From NCBI GenBank assembly GCA_018292915.2, contig JACVVK020000336.1, positions 701,647 through 765,646 of the forward strand: 64,000 nucleotides of DNA, written 5' to 3'. The position numbers were made by a program, and so were the translations under genes. This DNA is from Batillaria attramentaria (Eukaryota > Mollusca > Gastropoda > Batillariidae). Shown in pieces: positions 32,185 to 43,257 of the stretch; the first letter of the stretch is position 1, and every line of letters starts with the position of its first letter. Under the pieces are notes generated by a model. The model searched no databases. It saw only the letters and a program-made list of their open reading frames with translations, and was not told the DNA's origin.

Positions 32185-32680
32185 ATCAAGAAAGAACCAA
32201 TCAAAAATCAGAACATAAATCACCTCATTACTATTTTATAACTGAGAAGAATCCAGAATTATCGAGTACCCGCCCGCCGAAATCTAGGCGCGTTATATAA
32301 CTCCTTCTAATCGTAAACAACCGCTAACAAAGCGATGGGGAGCCCGGGTGGCCGAATGGTAGAGCTTTGGACTTCTAATGCTCGGGTCGTGAGTTCGTAT
32401 CCCGACTGGGGCCAAATATTTGTGCTGGCTTTTTCATCGTTGCCCCGTCTTTGATATAGCCCGTATGTGGTGGAAAAGGACGTTAAACCCCCCAACACCC
32501 ACCCCACCGTAACAAAGCGATTTGCACGAGATTTCCGGGAGACTCAGACCTTGACCCCAAACGCATACCGCCCCCCCGTGGCAAAATTAGCTACAATCAA
32601 GACAAGGTCACCACTTCTAGAATTTTCGTGAAAAACAATAGGAACTTCTGGAACACGGAGAACAGATCTACATTATTAAA
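32185..32680 (+). repeat. Dispersed repeat, inverted copy of 57057-57372, carrying a SINE
   Basis: The flanks of the SINE at 32337 match the reverse complement of 57057-57372 through tacccgcccgccgaaatcta and cttctagaattttcgtga. The 57-kb copy lacks the SINE. Confidence 0.8.
32337..32509 (+). mobile_element. tRNA-headed SINE (family 1), full length
   Basis: The copy has an A-box-like TGGCCGAATGGT, a B box (GAGTTCGTATCCC), a unique body and the tail GTGGTGGAAAAGGACGTTAA. A perfect 12-bp target duplication (TAACAAAGCGAT) lies at 32325-32336 and 32510-32521. Confidence 0.9.
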
Positions 32681-32732
32681 ACACGATAGGAACTCGTGAG
32701 GCAAACTTTAACTCAGTCACTCAACCTTCAAA

Positions 32733-32800
32733 CCCCCCCCCCCCCCCAAAAAAAAAAAAAAACAAACCCCAAAAAAAACCCCCAACAACAACAAAAAAGC
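32733..32800 (+). repeat. C-run joined to A-run
   Basis: About 15 C are followed directly by A-rich sequence with further C runs. It is the reverse-complement form of the T-to-G junctions in receptor introns. Confidence 0.85.
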
Positions 32801-33009
32801 CACACAGCTATCGTCCGTCAACACAGTACAAAACTGACACACAGCCACACACGTAACAGTCAGTTATAAGTTAATTTATACAGTTTTTTCCGTTTCGAAT
32901 ATTTATTAATTGATTTATTCAGTTACTTATTTAATCACAAAATTCATTCTGAAGAACAATGGCATTTGTTCAGCTGTTTATGAGTAGCCGGCGACAATGA
33001 ATTGGTCGC

Positions 33010-33061
33010 CTTATGTGGTGGAAAAGGACGTTAAACTCCCAAACACCCACCCCCACCCACC
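33010..33061 (+). mobile_element. SINE family 1, 3' end fragment
   Basis: Only the conserved tail (gtggtggaaaaggacgttaa) and the CACCC-rich end are present. Confidence 0.7.
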
Positions 33062-33337
33062 CTCGCCAGTCCACTGAATCACGAATCGATACCCCCGCTC
33101 ATCATCATGTGTCAGGCGGAACTGACGTCACCAGCATACTGACATTAATGTCACTTAACTGTTATTTTTTGAGGAATGTGTTTTTCCTACATTGTACTCG
33201 TTTCTCAGGAACGATTGATTCTCGCCCGGCAGTCATTCCTCAGGAACACAGCGTTCCTAGTTATGCGCCTTTTCTCAGAAACGCTGCTTTATCCTGTGGG
33301 GGTTGTTTCTTGGGAAATCACCGCCACTGTTGGGGCG

Positions 33338-33369
<32 letters not shown>

Positions 33370-33447
33370 TGTGCCGCCGTTGGCAAGCTGCCGCGCCACC
33401 CGCTTCGCTGATCTATGCTTGGTCGGTTCGACTTCACGTTCTGGTAC

Positions 33448-33509
<62 letters not shown>

Positions 33510-33885
33510 AGTTTTAACCGGCGCCCCGGCTATACATAATTTTTATATATGTGTTTTCTAAGCAAATTTAATGCAACATTCACTGAACACCTGTTTTGAA
33601 ACACTGCTGTAGCACGATCGTGGACGTATATTCTGCTTTCGACGTGAGTACAGTGTGAGGAATGCGAGACACGCACATAAAGCAGTGTCAGTTTACCTAC
33701 ATGCAGGGAATGGACAGTTGGTGTTACAAGGCTGCAAGAGTTCCTTCCCTTTATATGAACTGCTGCTCATCAGTGACATTGTGTATAATTTAGCTATACC
33801 GTTAAATGCATTGCAAATAGTCATTTCTTTCAAACTATACGTATTTGTCTAGTCTGCGTGCGTGCGTGACTCCACGCGCGCGCGC

Positions 33886-33955
<70 letters not shown>

Positions 33956-34358
33956 AGCAACAAGAAAGCAGAAGACATGGTGGGTTTTGATCAATGTTGA
34001 ATTTTCTAGCTTGACATTTGATGATAGTTTTATAACTAGGCAGATCTAAGCTCCTCAACACATATAAAAAATAACAAGATTTTGAAAGGTTTTGATTTTC
34101 GACGTTCATTAAATATGTTTCAATATCTTATATTTTATCGGTTCTCAGCTAGATTCAAAGTCTGGACTGCGACTGAAAACAGAAACTACATGGCTTAGTC
34201 ACGATGCACGGTACAAACGTAACAATTAATTTTCAGATGTTTTCTGTGTTACTATGGGAAATTGAAAGAGGCGTAAACATACTGAGCAAAAACATTCGCA
34301 TGCACACCTGATGCCGATATACAAAGGCACTGGAAGAATGGCAGACTACTTAACTGTG
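33062..34358 (+). other. Intergenic DNA with microsatellites
   Basis: No gene is seen. (TG)n lies at 33341-33369, (CT)n(TG)n at about 33452-33509 and (GC)n(GT)n at about 33877-33950. Confidence 0.5.
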
Positions 34359-34951
34359 CAGGGGCGCCGGAACCGGGGGGGGCAGGGGGGGGGGGAGCTG
34401 CCCCCCCCCCTGTACCCAAGCAGGGGGGGGGGGGGCAAGAGTGTCTTTTTGCCCCCCCCCCCTGGAAAATCAGGTGACTATGGCAAGAGGGGGGGGGGGG
34501 GCAAAGCCATGGTCTTGCCCCCCCCCCTTCCCCTACCTCTCCCCCTACCCCTCTTAGTGCTCTCTCCCTCATCCCACCCAACAGAGAACTTCTGTTTTTG
34601 CGGACCAAAGGCTGTCCGCTCCTCTGATTCCCCGCCCCCCCCCCCCCTTCCCCTACCTCTCCCCCTACCCCTCTTAGTGCTCTCTCCCTCATCCCACCCA
34701 ACAGAGAACTTCTGTTTTTGCGGACCAAAGGCTGTCCGCTCCTCTGATTCCCCCCCCCCCCCCCCCCGCTTTTCATTTTTTTCGGGCAACGTCCTGGTTC
34801 GTAAATGATTTTTGTCTACGCAGCATTTGATCGCCCCCCCCCCCGCCCCCCCCCCCCCCGCCCCCCCCCCCCCACTTTTCATTTTCTTCGGGCAACGCTC
34901 CCCCCTCCGAGATTCTGCCCCCCCTCCCCCCAACATCTTCCGGCGCCCCTG
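34359..34951 (+). mobile_element. hAT-like MITE with internal tandem duplication
   Basis: Inverted ends CAGGGGCGCCGGAA and TTCCGGCGCCCCTG bound the element. CTGTG lies on each side (34354-34358 and 34952-34956). CAGGG-type ends are usual for hAT elements, but hATs make 8-bp duplications and only 5 bp match here. The inside is made of long C and G runs plus a segment of about 120 bp present twice (34527-34646 and 34647-34760). Confidence 0.7.
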
Positions 34952-35179
34952 CTGTGAAAGGCTTGACGGAAGAGGTGGGGGTTTTCAGCTTAGATTTCAA
35001 CTGGGACCTTGTGGGAAGATCATAGTACAGGCATAATTTCGGTTTTGACAATGTTAAAGTTTCAGTTTCTTGTTAGTTATGTACTATTTGGGTTCGTTCT
35101 CCTCCTTTTCGCTGAAAACATCAGAAATTCACATAAAATCATGTGTAACAATCACTATTTTGCATGCGCATAAAGTGCG

Positions 35180-35254
<75 letters not shown>

Positions 35255-35520
35255 GCACGCACAGGCAGAAACGACTTCATTTGTAACGCACATACAACAG
35301 TACAGCTGAATAGTCATACATAGTTGACGTAAAGGGAAGCAACTCTTGCAGCCTTATAACACCACCCTCGTTTCCCACGTGTAGAAACAGTCATGTAACT
35401 GTAAGCTTATACAGCTTGACCATGTCTCTCATTTCTTGCACCTACCCACGTGAAAAGCAAAACTGTGAAGATTCCAGCATTTTAGGCGATATCCAGCACA
35501 TGCCAAAAGTATTAAGCACT
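34952..35520 (+). other. Intergenic DNA with long (CA)n
   Basis: A (CA)n of about 34 units lies at 35183-35250. No gene is seen. Confidence 0.5.
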
Positions 35521-35532
35521 GCGAACCATTTT

Positions 35533-35715
35533 CCTTAAATAGATAATAATAATAACAATGATATAAAATATTTATATGGCGCCTAACCTTAGCTAAGCTC
35601 TAGGCGCTTTACATAAAATACATGTTTATTCATATTAAGACATAAGAAAACACAAAAGACAGATAAAACAAACACAAGAAGGTAAACCTGACAAAACAGA
35701 TAAAAACTAATAAAA

Positions 35716-35761
<46 letters not shown>

Positions 35762-36110
35762 CCCTACGCACACACGCACTCACACCAGCAGAACGACAAC
35801 ATGGCACGGCTATGAGAGGGTGAAGAGATGAGTTTTCAGTCGGGACTTGAAGGATTCCTTGCTTGAACTGTTTCTGATTGTAAGAGGGAACAGATTCCAA
35901 GAACTGAACTTCTGCAAATGTGGATGTCCATATCACAGAAGGAAACTTATGCCTTGCACGACAAATGTATTTTTGAATTGTTTAATACGTGGCGTTTGTG
36001 AAACATTTGAAGTAAACCCAGCCTTGAAGGTCGAGGTCACTAAAGCAACAGGCCAGAGGAACTTTCAGACAACTGGTATAAACCCAAAAGCATTTCAGTT
36101 AATTTTCTAA
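35533..36110 (-). repeat. Probable LINE/SINE-type repeat with ATT-rich 3' tail
   Basis: On the minus strand, a tail of the form taaagcgcctagagc runs into ATT repeats (35533-35620). A (CA)n block follows at 35716-35758. A stretch at about 35818-35900 resembles a common invertebrate repeat. The identity is uncertain. Confidence 0.4.
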
Positions 36111-37190
36111 ATTAAACCCAAAATGCTAGATAGTGTACCTGTTTATAGAGTAATTACAAAATTTGAAGATTTCCGTGCTTTACGCGATTATCAGCATCCC
36201 GACATTTATCAGGCACCGCTAACGAGGTTTCTAAAAACAGACACTATATTCATCATTAGTCAGGGGTCTATCAATTTGAAGCAAATTTTGCATTTCAGCT
36301 AACCTATCTTCTCTCTGACCACTATTCCTTTTCCCAAAAACATTCAGTAAAAAAGCATTTCTTTTAGATTCCTTTAAATGGGTTGGTGTCATTTGTTCAA
36401 AGAAACAATGCCGTCGTTGATCCTGTTTGTCTGCGTGCATTTGCCAGCCTGATCCTTCATTTGACCAACGAGTGTGTCATGAGTTCCACGTGCGGTGTAC
36501 AGAGCCTGTGTTTGACGGTTTTGTTATTTCTGTTACACCATAAACATAGACACACACACCACCTCCCTTCCTCTTGCCAGATTCCTTAGTCCTATCACTT
36601 CTAAACATACTCAACTAGTCTTTTTTTTTTTTTTTTTTTTTTTACTAATCAATTGAACTGGGAAAATGAGGCAGACCTAACAGGCGAGTTTTTCACAAAC
36701 GAAGCACAATATTAATAGCGTCCGCTAAAATCACGCACGATCTGGGTAGAGACATAATGCAGAGAGAGGAAAGCGAAAACACATGAACCCGGCTCTACGC
36801 TACAGCTCGAGGCCGTTACACAGCAGACTTTCTGCAACGCTTCAGCAGTTCGAGTCATTATGCCCTGTGTGCAGTACCCCCAGTAAATAGCGAGTCACCT
36901 GGCAATTTCACGGGACTGTGGCCCCACGGCACTGGGTCGTTTTCACGTGTCAACACCTAGTTATTGCGGCGGGGGTGATTTCGCTGAGCTTGCCCATCTC
37001 TTTTTCTTCGTGTTTAATCTACAATTGGATCTACCATGCTCAGGGTAGGTGATCTCTGTCACTCACAGAGAAGGACCGCCATCGTACATTGTATTGAGTA
37101 GAGAGAACACATATGATGCGACAGCGTCTGTGTAGAGTAAAATCAGATGCAGACAACACAGTGCAATGTAGCGCCGGACGCGGCCGAAGT
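36111..37190 (+). other. Intergenic DNA
   Basis: No gene is seen. A T-run lies at about 36620-36642. Confidence 0.5.
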
Positions 37191-37195
37191 GGTTA

Positions 37196-37262
37196 TAGAC
37201 AGACAGACAGACAGACACAGACAGACAGACACAGACAGACAGACACAGACAGACAGACACAA

Positions 37263-37300
<38 letters not shown>
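37196..37300 (+). repeat. (ACAG)n and (CA)n compound repeat
   Basis: CAGACAGACA units with CACAGACAGA interruptions run into about 18 CA units. Confidence 0.9.
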
Positions 37301-37845
37301 TAGCTCGCATTGCAGTAGTCGTACTGGGCCAAACAGCTACGTCAGGTCAGACCCAGAAACTTGGTCAGCCTTGTGATAAACCACATGACAACATAGGACA
37401 ACAAGCTGAAATACATATAAAATAATTCTACATGTACATCACCTTTTGTCTGCTTGCTGGTGAAATTGGAAAACAAAATACAGATGAATATCTCTCAAAA
37501 CGGTTGGATATAATATGCAAGCCGTGACTTTATTATGCTATGCATGTGAGTATCGCAAAGATGCAGGTGAGACTTTTCCCGTTTACCCAGTACAGTTTAT
37601 CCAACCTCAATCAAAACGATATCATTGTCATCTTACAGACTGTCCTCTATGACTTTCCTCCAGTATGGTGTGTATCAATGTCATGGTTTAGGTTAGCACC
37701 CAATCAACACAATTCAGACTGTCTAATCATCGCTTGCACTCAACCGCAGAATTTATGCATCAACAATGCACTTACTGAAACTTACATGTATTCCGTACAC
37801 CAATGATCGATCCCAACTGACCAGCTGTAGCATCCCACCAGTCTA
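37301..37845 (+). other. Intergenic DNA
   Basis: No recognisable gene or repeat is seen here. Confidence 0.5.
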
Positions 37846-37945
37846 CCCATCTTAATCCCCGCCCTTTTCCACCACGTATGGGTGATATCAAAGACGAGGG
37901 GCAATGAGAAATAGGCCGGCACAAATAATTCTGTGGCCCCAGCAG
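37846..37945 (-). mobile_element. SINE family 1, minus strand, body fragment
   Basis: The reverse strand matches the body of the SINE (ggggccacag...tgccggcc...gatatcacccatacgtggtg). The head is missing beyond the tRNA-body junction. Confidence 0.65.
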
Positions 37946-38221
37946 GTAGACTGTATACCGGAGTTTAAACAATATATACATTTGACATAAACAGCCCAGT
38001 CACAGCATTACTCTGACGACCCTTTCACAATCACAGCTTGCAGAACTGTACAGATATTGAATTAGTTATTTGATTTCCTCAATGTAGGGGCACACAAATG
38101 TACGATTAGACTGATTAAGATTCAGGACTGACACCAGGAAATGTATATTTGCAATTTCCCTGATGACACTTTCACTTTGTCATTACTGCTGGCATGGGGG
38201 TGCGTTGGAAAAGTGTAAGAG

Positions 38222-38227
38222 TATAAA
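38222..38227 (+). promoter_or_regulatory. Possible TATA box of receptor 3
   Basis: TATAAA lies 53 bp before the predicted start codon at 38280, which would put transcription start near 38252. An acceptor-like TGCCAG at 38245-38250 is an alternative sign that an upstream 5' UTR exon exists. Confidence 0.3.
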
Positions 38228-38279
38228 CCACTGTGCTTATTTTCTGCCAGGCTGTGATATTGCTAGCGGAAGGATTGAA

Positions 38280-38361
38280 ATGTATCTGTTATACGAAAAT
38301 TGGTTCAGCATATCAATTTTGCTGACTGTGGTTTCTTCTGCAGCTGCCAGCGGGACCAAAT
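38280..38361 (+). CDS. Receptor 3 exon 1, signal peptide
   Basis: ATG at 38280 starts MYLLYENWFSISILLTVV, then SSAAASGTK, a typical hydrophobic core and small-residue cleavage region. The exon ends in phase 1 at GTGAGT and joins 39243 through a Cys codon, as in receptor 2. Confidence 0.75.
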
Positions 38362-40883
38362 GTGAGTTACCTCTTTGGTTTCAAAAAGAAGAATGAGTTT
38401 AATGACTATCGTAGTATAACGCGGAGCTCGCAACAGTTAGTTTTACTAACCGGCACTGATTATCTGTAGTGGTATGTAATTGGGATAAAATGGAAATAAG
38501 CCCAAGACTGTTAAGGTTGTCCGCCCCGCAGTTCAAATTAGGAAGTAATCTCCAGCCTCACTTTTTACGCAAAAAAAAAAAAAAAAAAAAAACACATGGT
38601 GCTGGGTGCGCCCCGTAGCTTCATGTAAAAAAACTCTCAAAGATGGCGTGCATACCCTCAGGAAATAGCTTGTTTAAAAAAACAACAACAACAGATCAGA
38701 AACTTGGGGGGGGGGGAGGGGGAGGCATTTTCAAGGATTCGATGTATATTTTATTTAAGTTTTACCCCGAACAAACCTAATCTTGTCAAAATCTATTTAT
38801 AAACTGTCAACAGAACGAGCAACCTAAAAGACGCGAAAGTGGTATTAAAAACCTACTTTCCAAGAATGCTAGCTTCACTGCAGTCAACTTTTTTGTGATA
38901 AGTTTCGCTTTATAAAAAATATGCGAATGTACGCTGGAATTATACTATTTGATACATGGAACTCTAGATGCAGCCCATTATTGTTAACTTGCCGTGCAAA
39001 CACTGAAACGACACGATCCGAAGCTTTGCTGACAAAATATTGACACCAACACTCTAGTGTCTCTGCTTTAACGTTGGGCTTCTGTGGCCATACTGCAAAC
39101 ATGTGAAATGCTTTCAATTTTACAGATTTTACGTGTTACGATGTGTGACACTACCAAGACTTATGTGTCGGAAGATGAGTGTTTGAACGTTGACCTCACT
39201 CGCATTGCCCGTAATTTAACATTCCATTCAATTCCGTTTCAGGTGCAGCGGTCGAGTTCCCATCTCTTGATGCCTCTCTTACCCTCACTGTTGTAGAGAA
39301 CGATACGATCAGACTTCCGTTTACCGTAGTGAATGCAAGTTGTGGGGGTCAGAAGAAAACATTCGTCACGGTTAAGGCTTTCACTAGGACCAGTCCTGAT
39401 CCAACGTTCCTCTGTCTCCTAATTCTCCAAAATGGACAGTGCTTAAAAGAGGACGGATGTACTTGTGATGGCAAAGACAAGTTTATACTTGGAAGGAAAA
39501 CTGCAAGATCAGAGATTGGCAGATGGGTTTGGGAAAGTTCCATTATGGCCACCAGGCAGATTTTTGCCAATATCACGTGTAAGACTCTCTTTGTCTCTCT
39601 CTCTCTCTCTCTGGGATGTGTTTAGTGTCAGGAAAAAAGAATCCAGACGCTATTAAATCGTATTTCATTTATCTAGCTGAAAGAGAATAACATAAGCCAT
39701 ACAATTTTTATCACTTTGATGCACAAAACAAAAGCGGTGGTTTTTTTGGTTTGTTTGTTGTTGTTTTTTTTGTTGTTGTTTTTTTGTTTGTTTGTTTTGT
39801 TTTTGTTTTTTTTTTTTTGGGGGGGGGGGGTCAGATATCCCAGTTTTTAAGAGAATAATTCTTTTGTTTTTCCGAAACTTATTTGCTTTTGTCTCCAGAC
39901 CCAGCCGAGGTGATAGAATTGAAACTCGTCCCATCAAGTCCAGTAGAGGAATACAGTCAGCTGAACATCTCTTGCACCTGGGAAAAAGGAAACCCGCCGG
40001 TACAAGCACAGCTTACTCACAATCAGACGTTGAGTTTGGCCGACCAGACACCGAATGGTTTAATTTCGACAATGACGACTCCCAACGAAGACAACTCGAC
40101 AACAGTCACTCACATTTTCAACAGCGTTTACTGTAAGGACGTTGGATTCATTCGCTGTCTGGCACCAGGGGCTTCCAGCAACAAGACCGCCACGCTTCTG
40201 GTGAAGTGTATGTATAAATTTATGTTTTATTCATGCCATGGAAATAAGTGTTGTGAGCAAACGCAAATCATTACACTCTGAAACTGAACCTGACCAGAAA
40301 CGTCCGACCCAAAGTCACCAACCCCCCTACCGCCATTTTGCTAACATCTTCCTTAATGTTTCTAGCCATCTGTGAAAACGACGGTGTAGATATTTTCTGA
40401 AAAATCACGCGTTAAGGATTTCAGTAACAGTTTCAGGCCATCCATCGCTCACTGACGGCTCTCAAGGAAACTTCAATGCCTCTGGTGACACTTTGCTAAC
40501 CTCTTCCTCAGTGCCTCTAGCCATCAGTAAAAACCACGGGTGCATGGGTAGTCCGACGTAGAAGTTTAGATGGTTTTTGTGTGAGTAGCGAAGCACTAAG
40601 GGTTTGACAATTTCAGGTCCACCATCGTTCACTGACAAAACTAATCAGACCTTCCGTGCCACTGATGACCGGGTTAACCTGACTTTTACCATCCGCACAC
40701 ACACGAGGGAGGTTGAGGGATGTACACTGACACATTTGACGTCTGGAAAGACAAGGGACTGTCTCAGGTATATAATAAATTACAGGCCTACATAAATCAC
40801 ATTCGTGATGTTTTTGTTGTTGTTGTTTTGCGTTTGTTTGTTCTACACTTAAAAGAGATATTGTGTGCGGCTGGACTCTCCGG

Positions 40884-40931
<48 letters not shown>

Positions 40932-43010
40932 AAATGAACTTTAGAAACGCGAATGTTGAAGAGGGTCCTAGTTTTGCACCTTTCTGTCTTTTTCAGGCAA
41001 ACCAACATTCGCCCAGCCAGAGCGTAATGAGATTACTGTTGAGACAGGGAGCGACATGCTTGGAAAATTCCCACTTCGGACACACACGACGGATTTTACG
41101 GAGTGTCTTCTATCTAAATACGCGTCTAATGCGTATGACAGGAAAGGCTTTTCCAACAGAGCACAAACAGTTGGAGAATGTGACAGGTAAAGTTGAATTA
41201 TTTCCTTATAAAATAATGCTATTTACGATTCCCAACCGATCCACACAATTGTAAAGCCGATGCAAAGCAGCGTGGTTTTTTTGTTTTTGTTTTTTTTTTT
41301 TTTGGGGGGGGGGGTCTTATTTTAGCCTTAGCTAATCATCAACGAAACTAGTAAATGTATACCTGCGACTAATGTGTACGAAAACTAATTCTGATTCAGG
41401 CTGACTCTGTACACTTTGACTTTCTATTACATTTTTATATTTTATTTTTTATGGACAGGTATTTTGCCAAGCCCTCCAAAAGTAAAATCCACGTCTTTTA
41501 TCTGGGCTGTACGTCAATCAAACGTTGTGGTGTTTAGTGTCATAAATTGACTGTTACTCCTGGCTTGTAGTTGTAGAATATTATCAGGTACTCCAACTCC
41601 AAGTGTCGTTGCTATTGTACTCAATTATTCTTTTTAATATCTAGTAGCTTTGTCAATCTGATCGGTATCCCACCTGACCTGGTGCTGACTGTCCGGCTGG
41701 ACAATGTGAGGAAACAGGACGAGGGACAGTGGACAGTGGAACTCACCAATGATGCAGGAACTGGGCGCTTGGAATTCGTACTGGTGGTTACAGAAGGTTT
41801 GTTGGATTCTGTTTTCAGTGCCTGAAGTCTTTTTTTAAGTTGTTTCTCTATAGAGAAACAACTTTATGAGACGGGGCAGATTTTGCTACGCGCAGCAGCA
41901 AGTTTCAGTGATACAAAACAAGACTGTGACGTTTCTCCAAACAATACTTACTTTCACGCACACAGTGACGTAACGAAATCTGCGTCATAGACACCTTACG
42001 TGCACACTTTGCTGCTGCGTTCTTTTTGGCGGGAATGACGTGTGTGTGTGTGTGTGTGTGTGTGGACGGATGTAATGATGGCTATCTCCTAAACCACCTC
42101 GACGGAGGCCTTTTTACTTTGAGATAAAATGGGAAATCACCTTCTCCAGAGCTACCTTTCACGATTTTTAGCCTGCCGCATTTTCAGAAGAGTTATCGCC
42201 AATTTTAAAAAATCGGTCATGTTACGAATTTTTTCGAAAAAGTTGTTCAAATTCCTTCATTTTCTAGACTTTGGAAGTTCACCCAATCACACTGCATTGA
42301 TTAGTGCTACAGCTCTGTAGCTCTGGTTTTGTGTAAAAAAAATATTTCCGAGGTAGGGGTGGTTTGCACATAAGATCAAATATCTATGGAAAGACTACTG
42401 CAAATTACTTCTCATCCCGGCGTTTTTGTCTAGTGTGACAACTGCACATATGACAGGAACTACTGCACTATTATATCTTTAGCATTTAGAATAACTGAAC
42501 TTTTAGATAAACATAACTTTTTCAAGTTTCTGCGAGAAGCACCGGTCAAAAGAGTTCCAAATTTTCGATTTCATAAGTACAATCCAAGGTATTCTAGTCC
42601 GTGTTTCACCAGCCCTCTAGATCTTCCAGATTTTATGTAAAAATTAGTTCAGCCAGGGAAGTCACAAAAGCAACAGGGAAATCACAAGACATGCACAAGC
42701 ATCATCTGTCATACCACCAGTGTGAAGCTGACGTCAAACGCTTAGTTCACAGACAAAATAAGCAAGTATCGTCACTGCCTCCGACATTTAACCAGCCCTC
42801 TAGATCTTCCAGATTTCATGTGAAAAATAATTCAATCGGGGAAGCCACAAAGCCAACAGGGAAATCACAAGACATAAACAAGCTTCCTCAGACGATAGCA
42901 GTGCTAGAGGCTGACGTGAAAATGTTTAGTTCGCGGAATTGACGTCATCTCTCTGTCTGTGTATGACGACCTGCCTGAGGCTGACGTCAAATGTTTAGTT
43001 CACGGAACTG

Positions 43011-43050
<40 letters not shown>

Positions 43051-43213
43051 GGAGCCAGGGTGGCCGAATGGTAGAGCGTTGGACTTTCAATGCTCGGGTC
43101 GAGAGTTCGAATCCCGGCTGGGGCCAAATGTTTGTGCTGGCCTTTCTCTCGTTGCCCCGTCTTAGAAAGCACCCTTACGTGGTGGAAAAGGACGTTAAAC
43201 TCCTAAACACCCA

Positions 43214-43257
<44 letters not shown>

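Noticed and set aside
32337..32410. Functional tRNA gene
   Set aside because: The A and B boxes belong to a SINE head; it is followed by the SINE body, has a target duplication, and cannot fold into a clean tRNA.
34252..35051. Overlapping Pro-rich and Gly-rich ORFs on both strands
   Set aside because: They come from C and G runs inside the hAT-like MITE.
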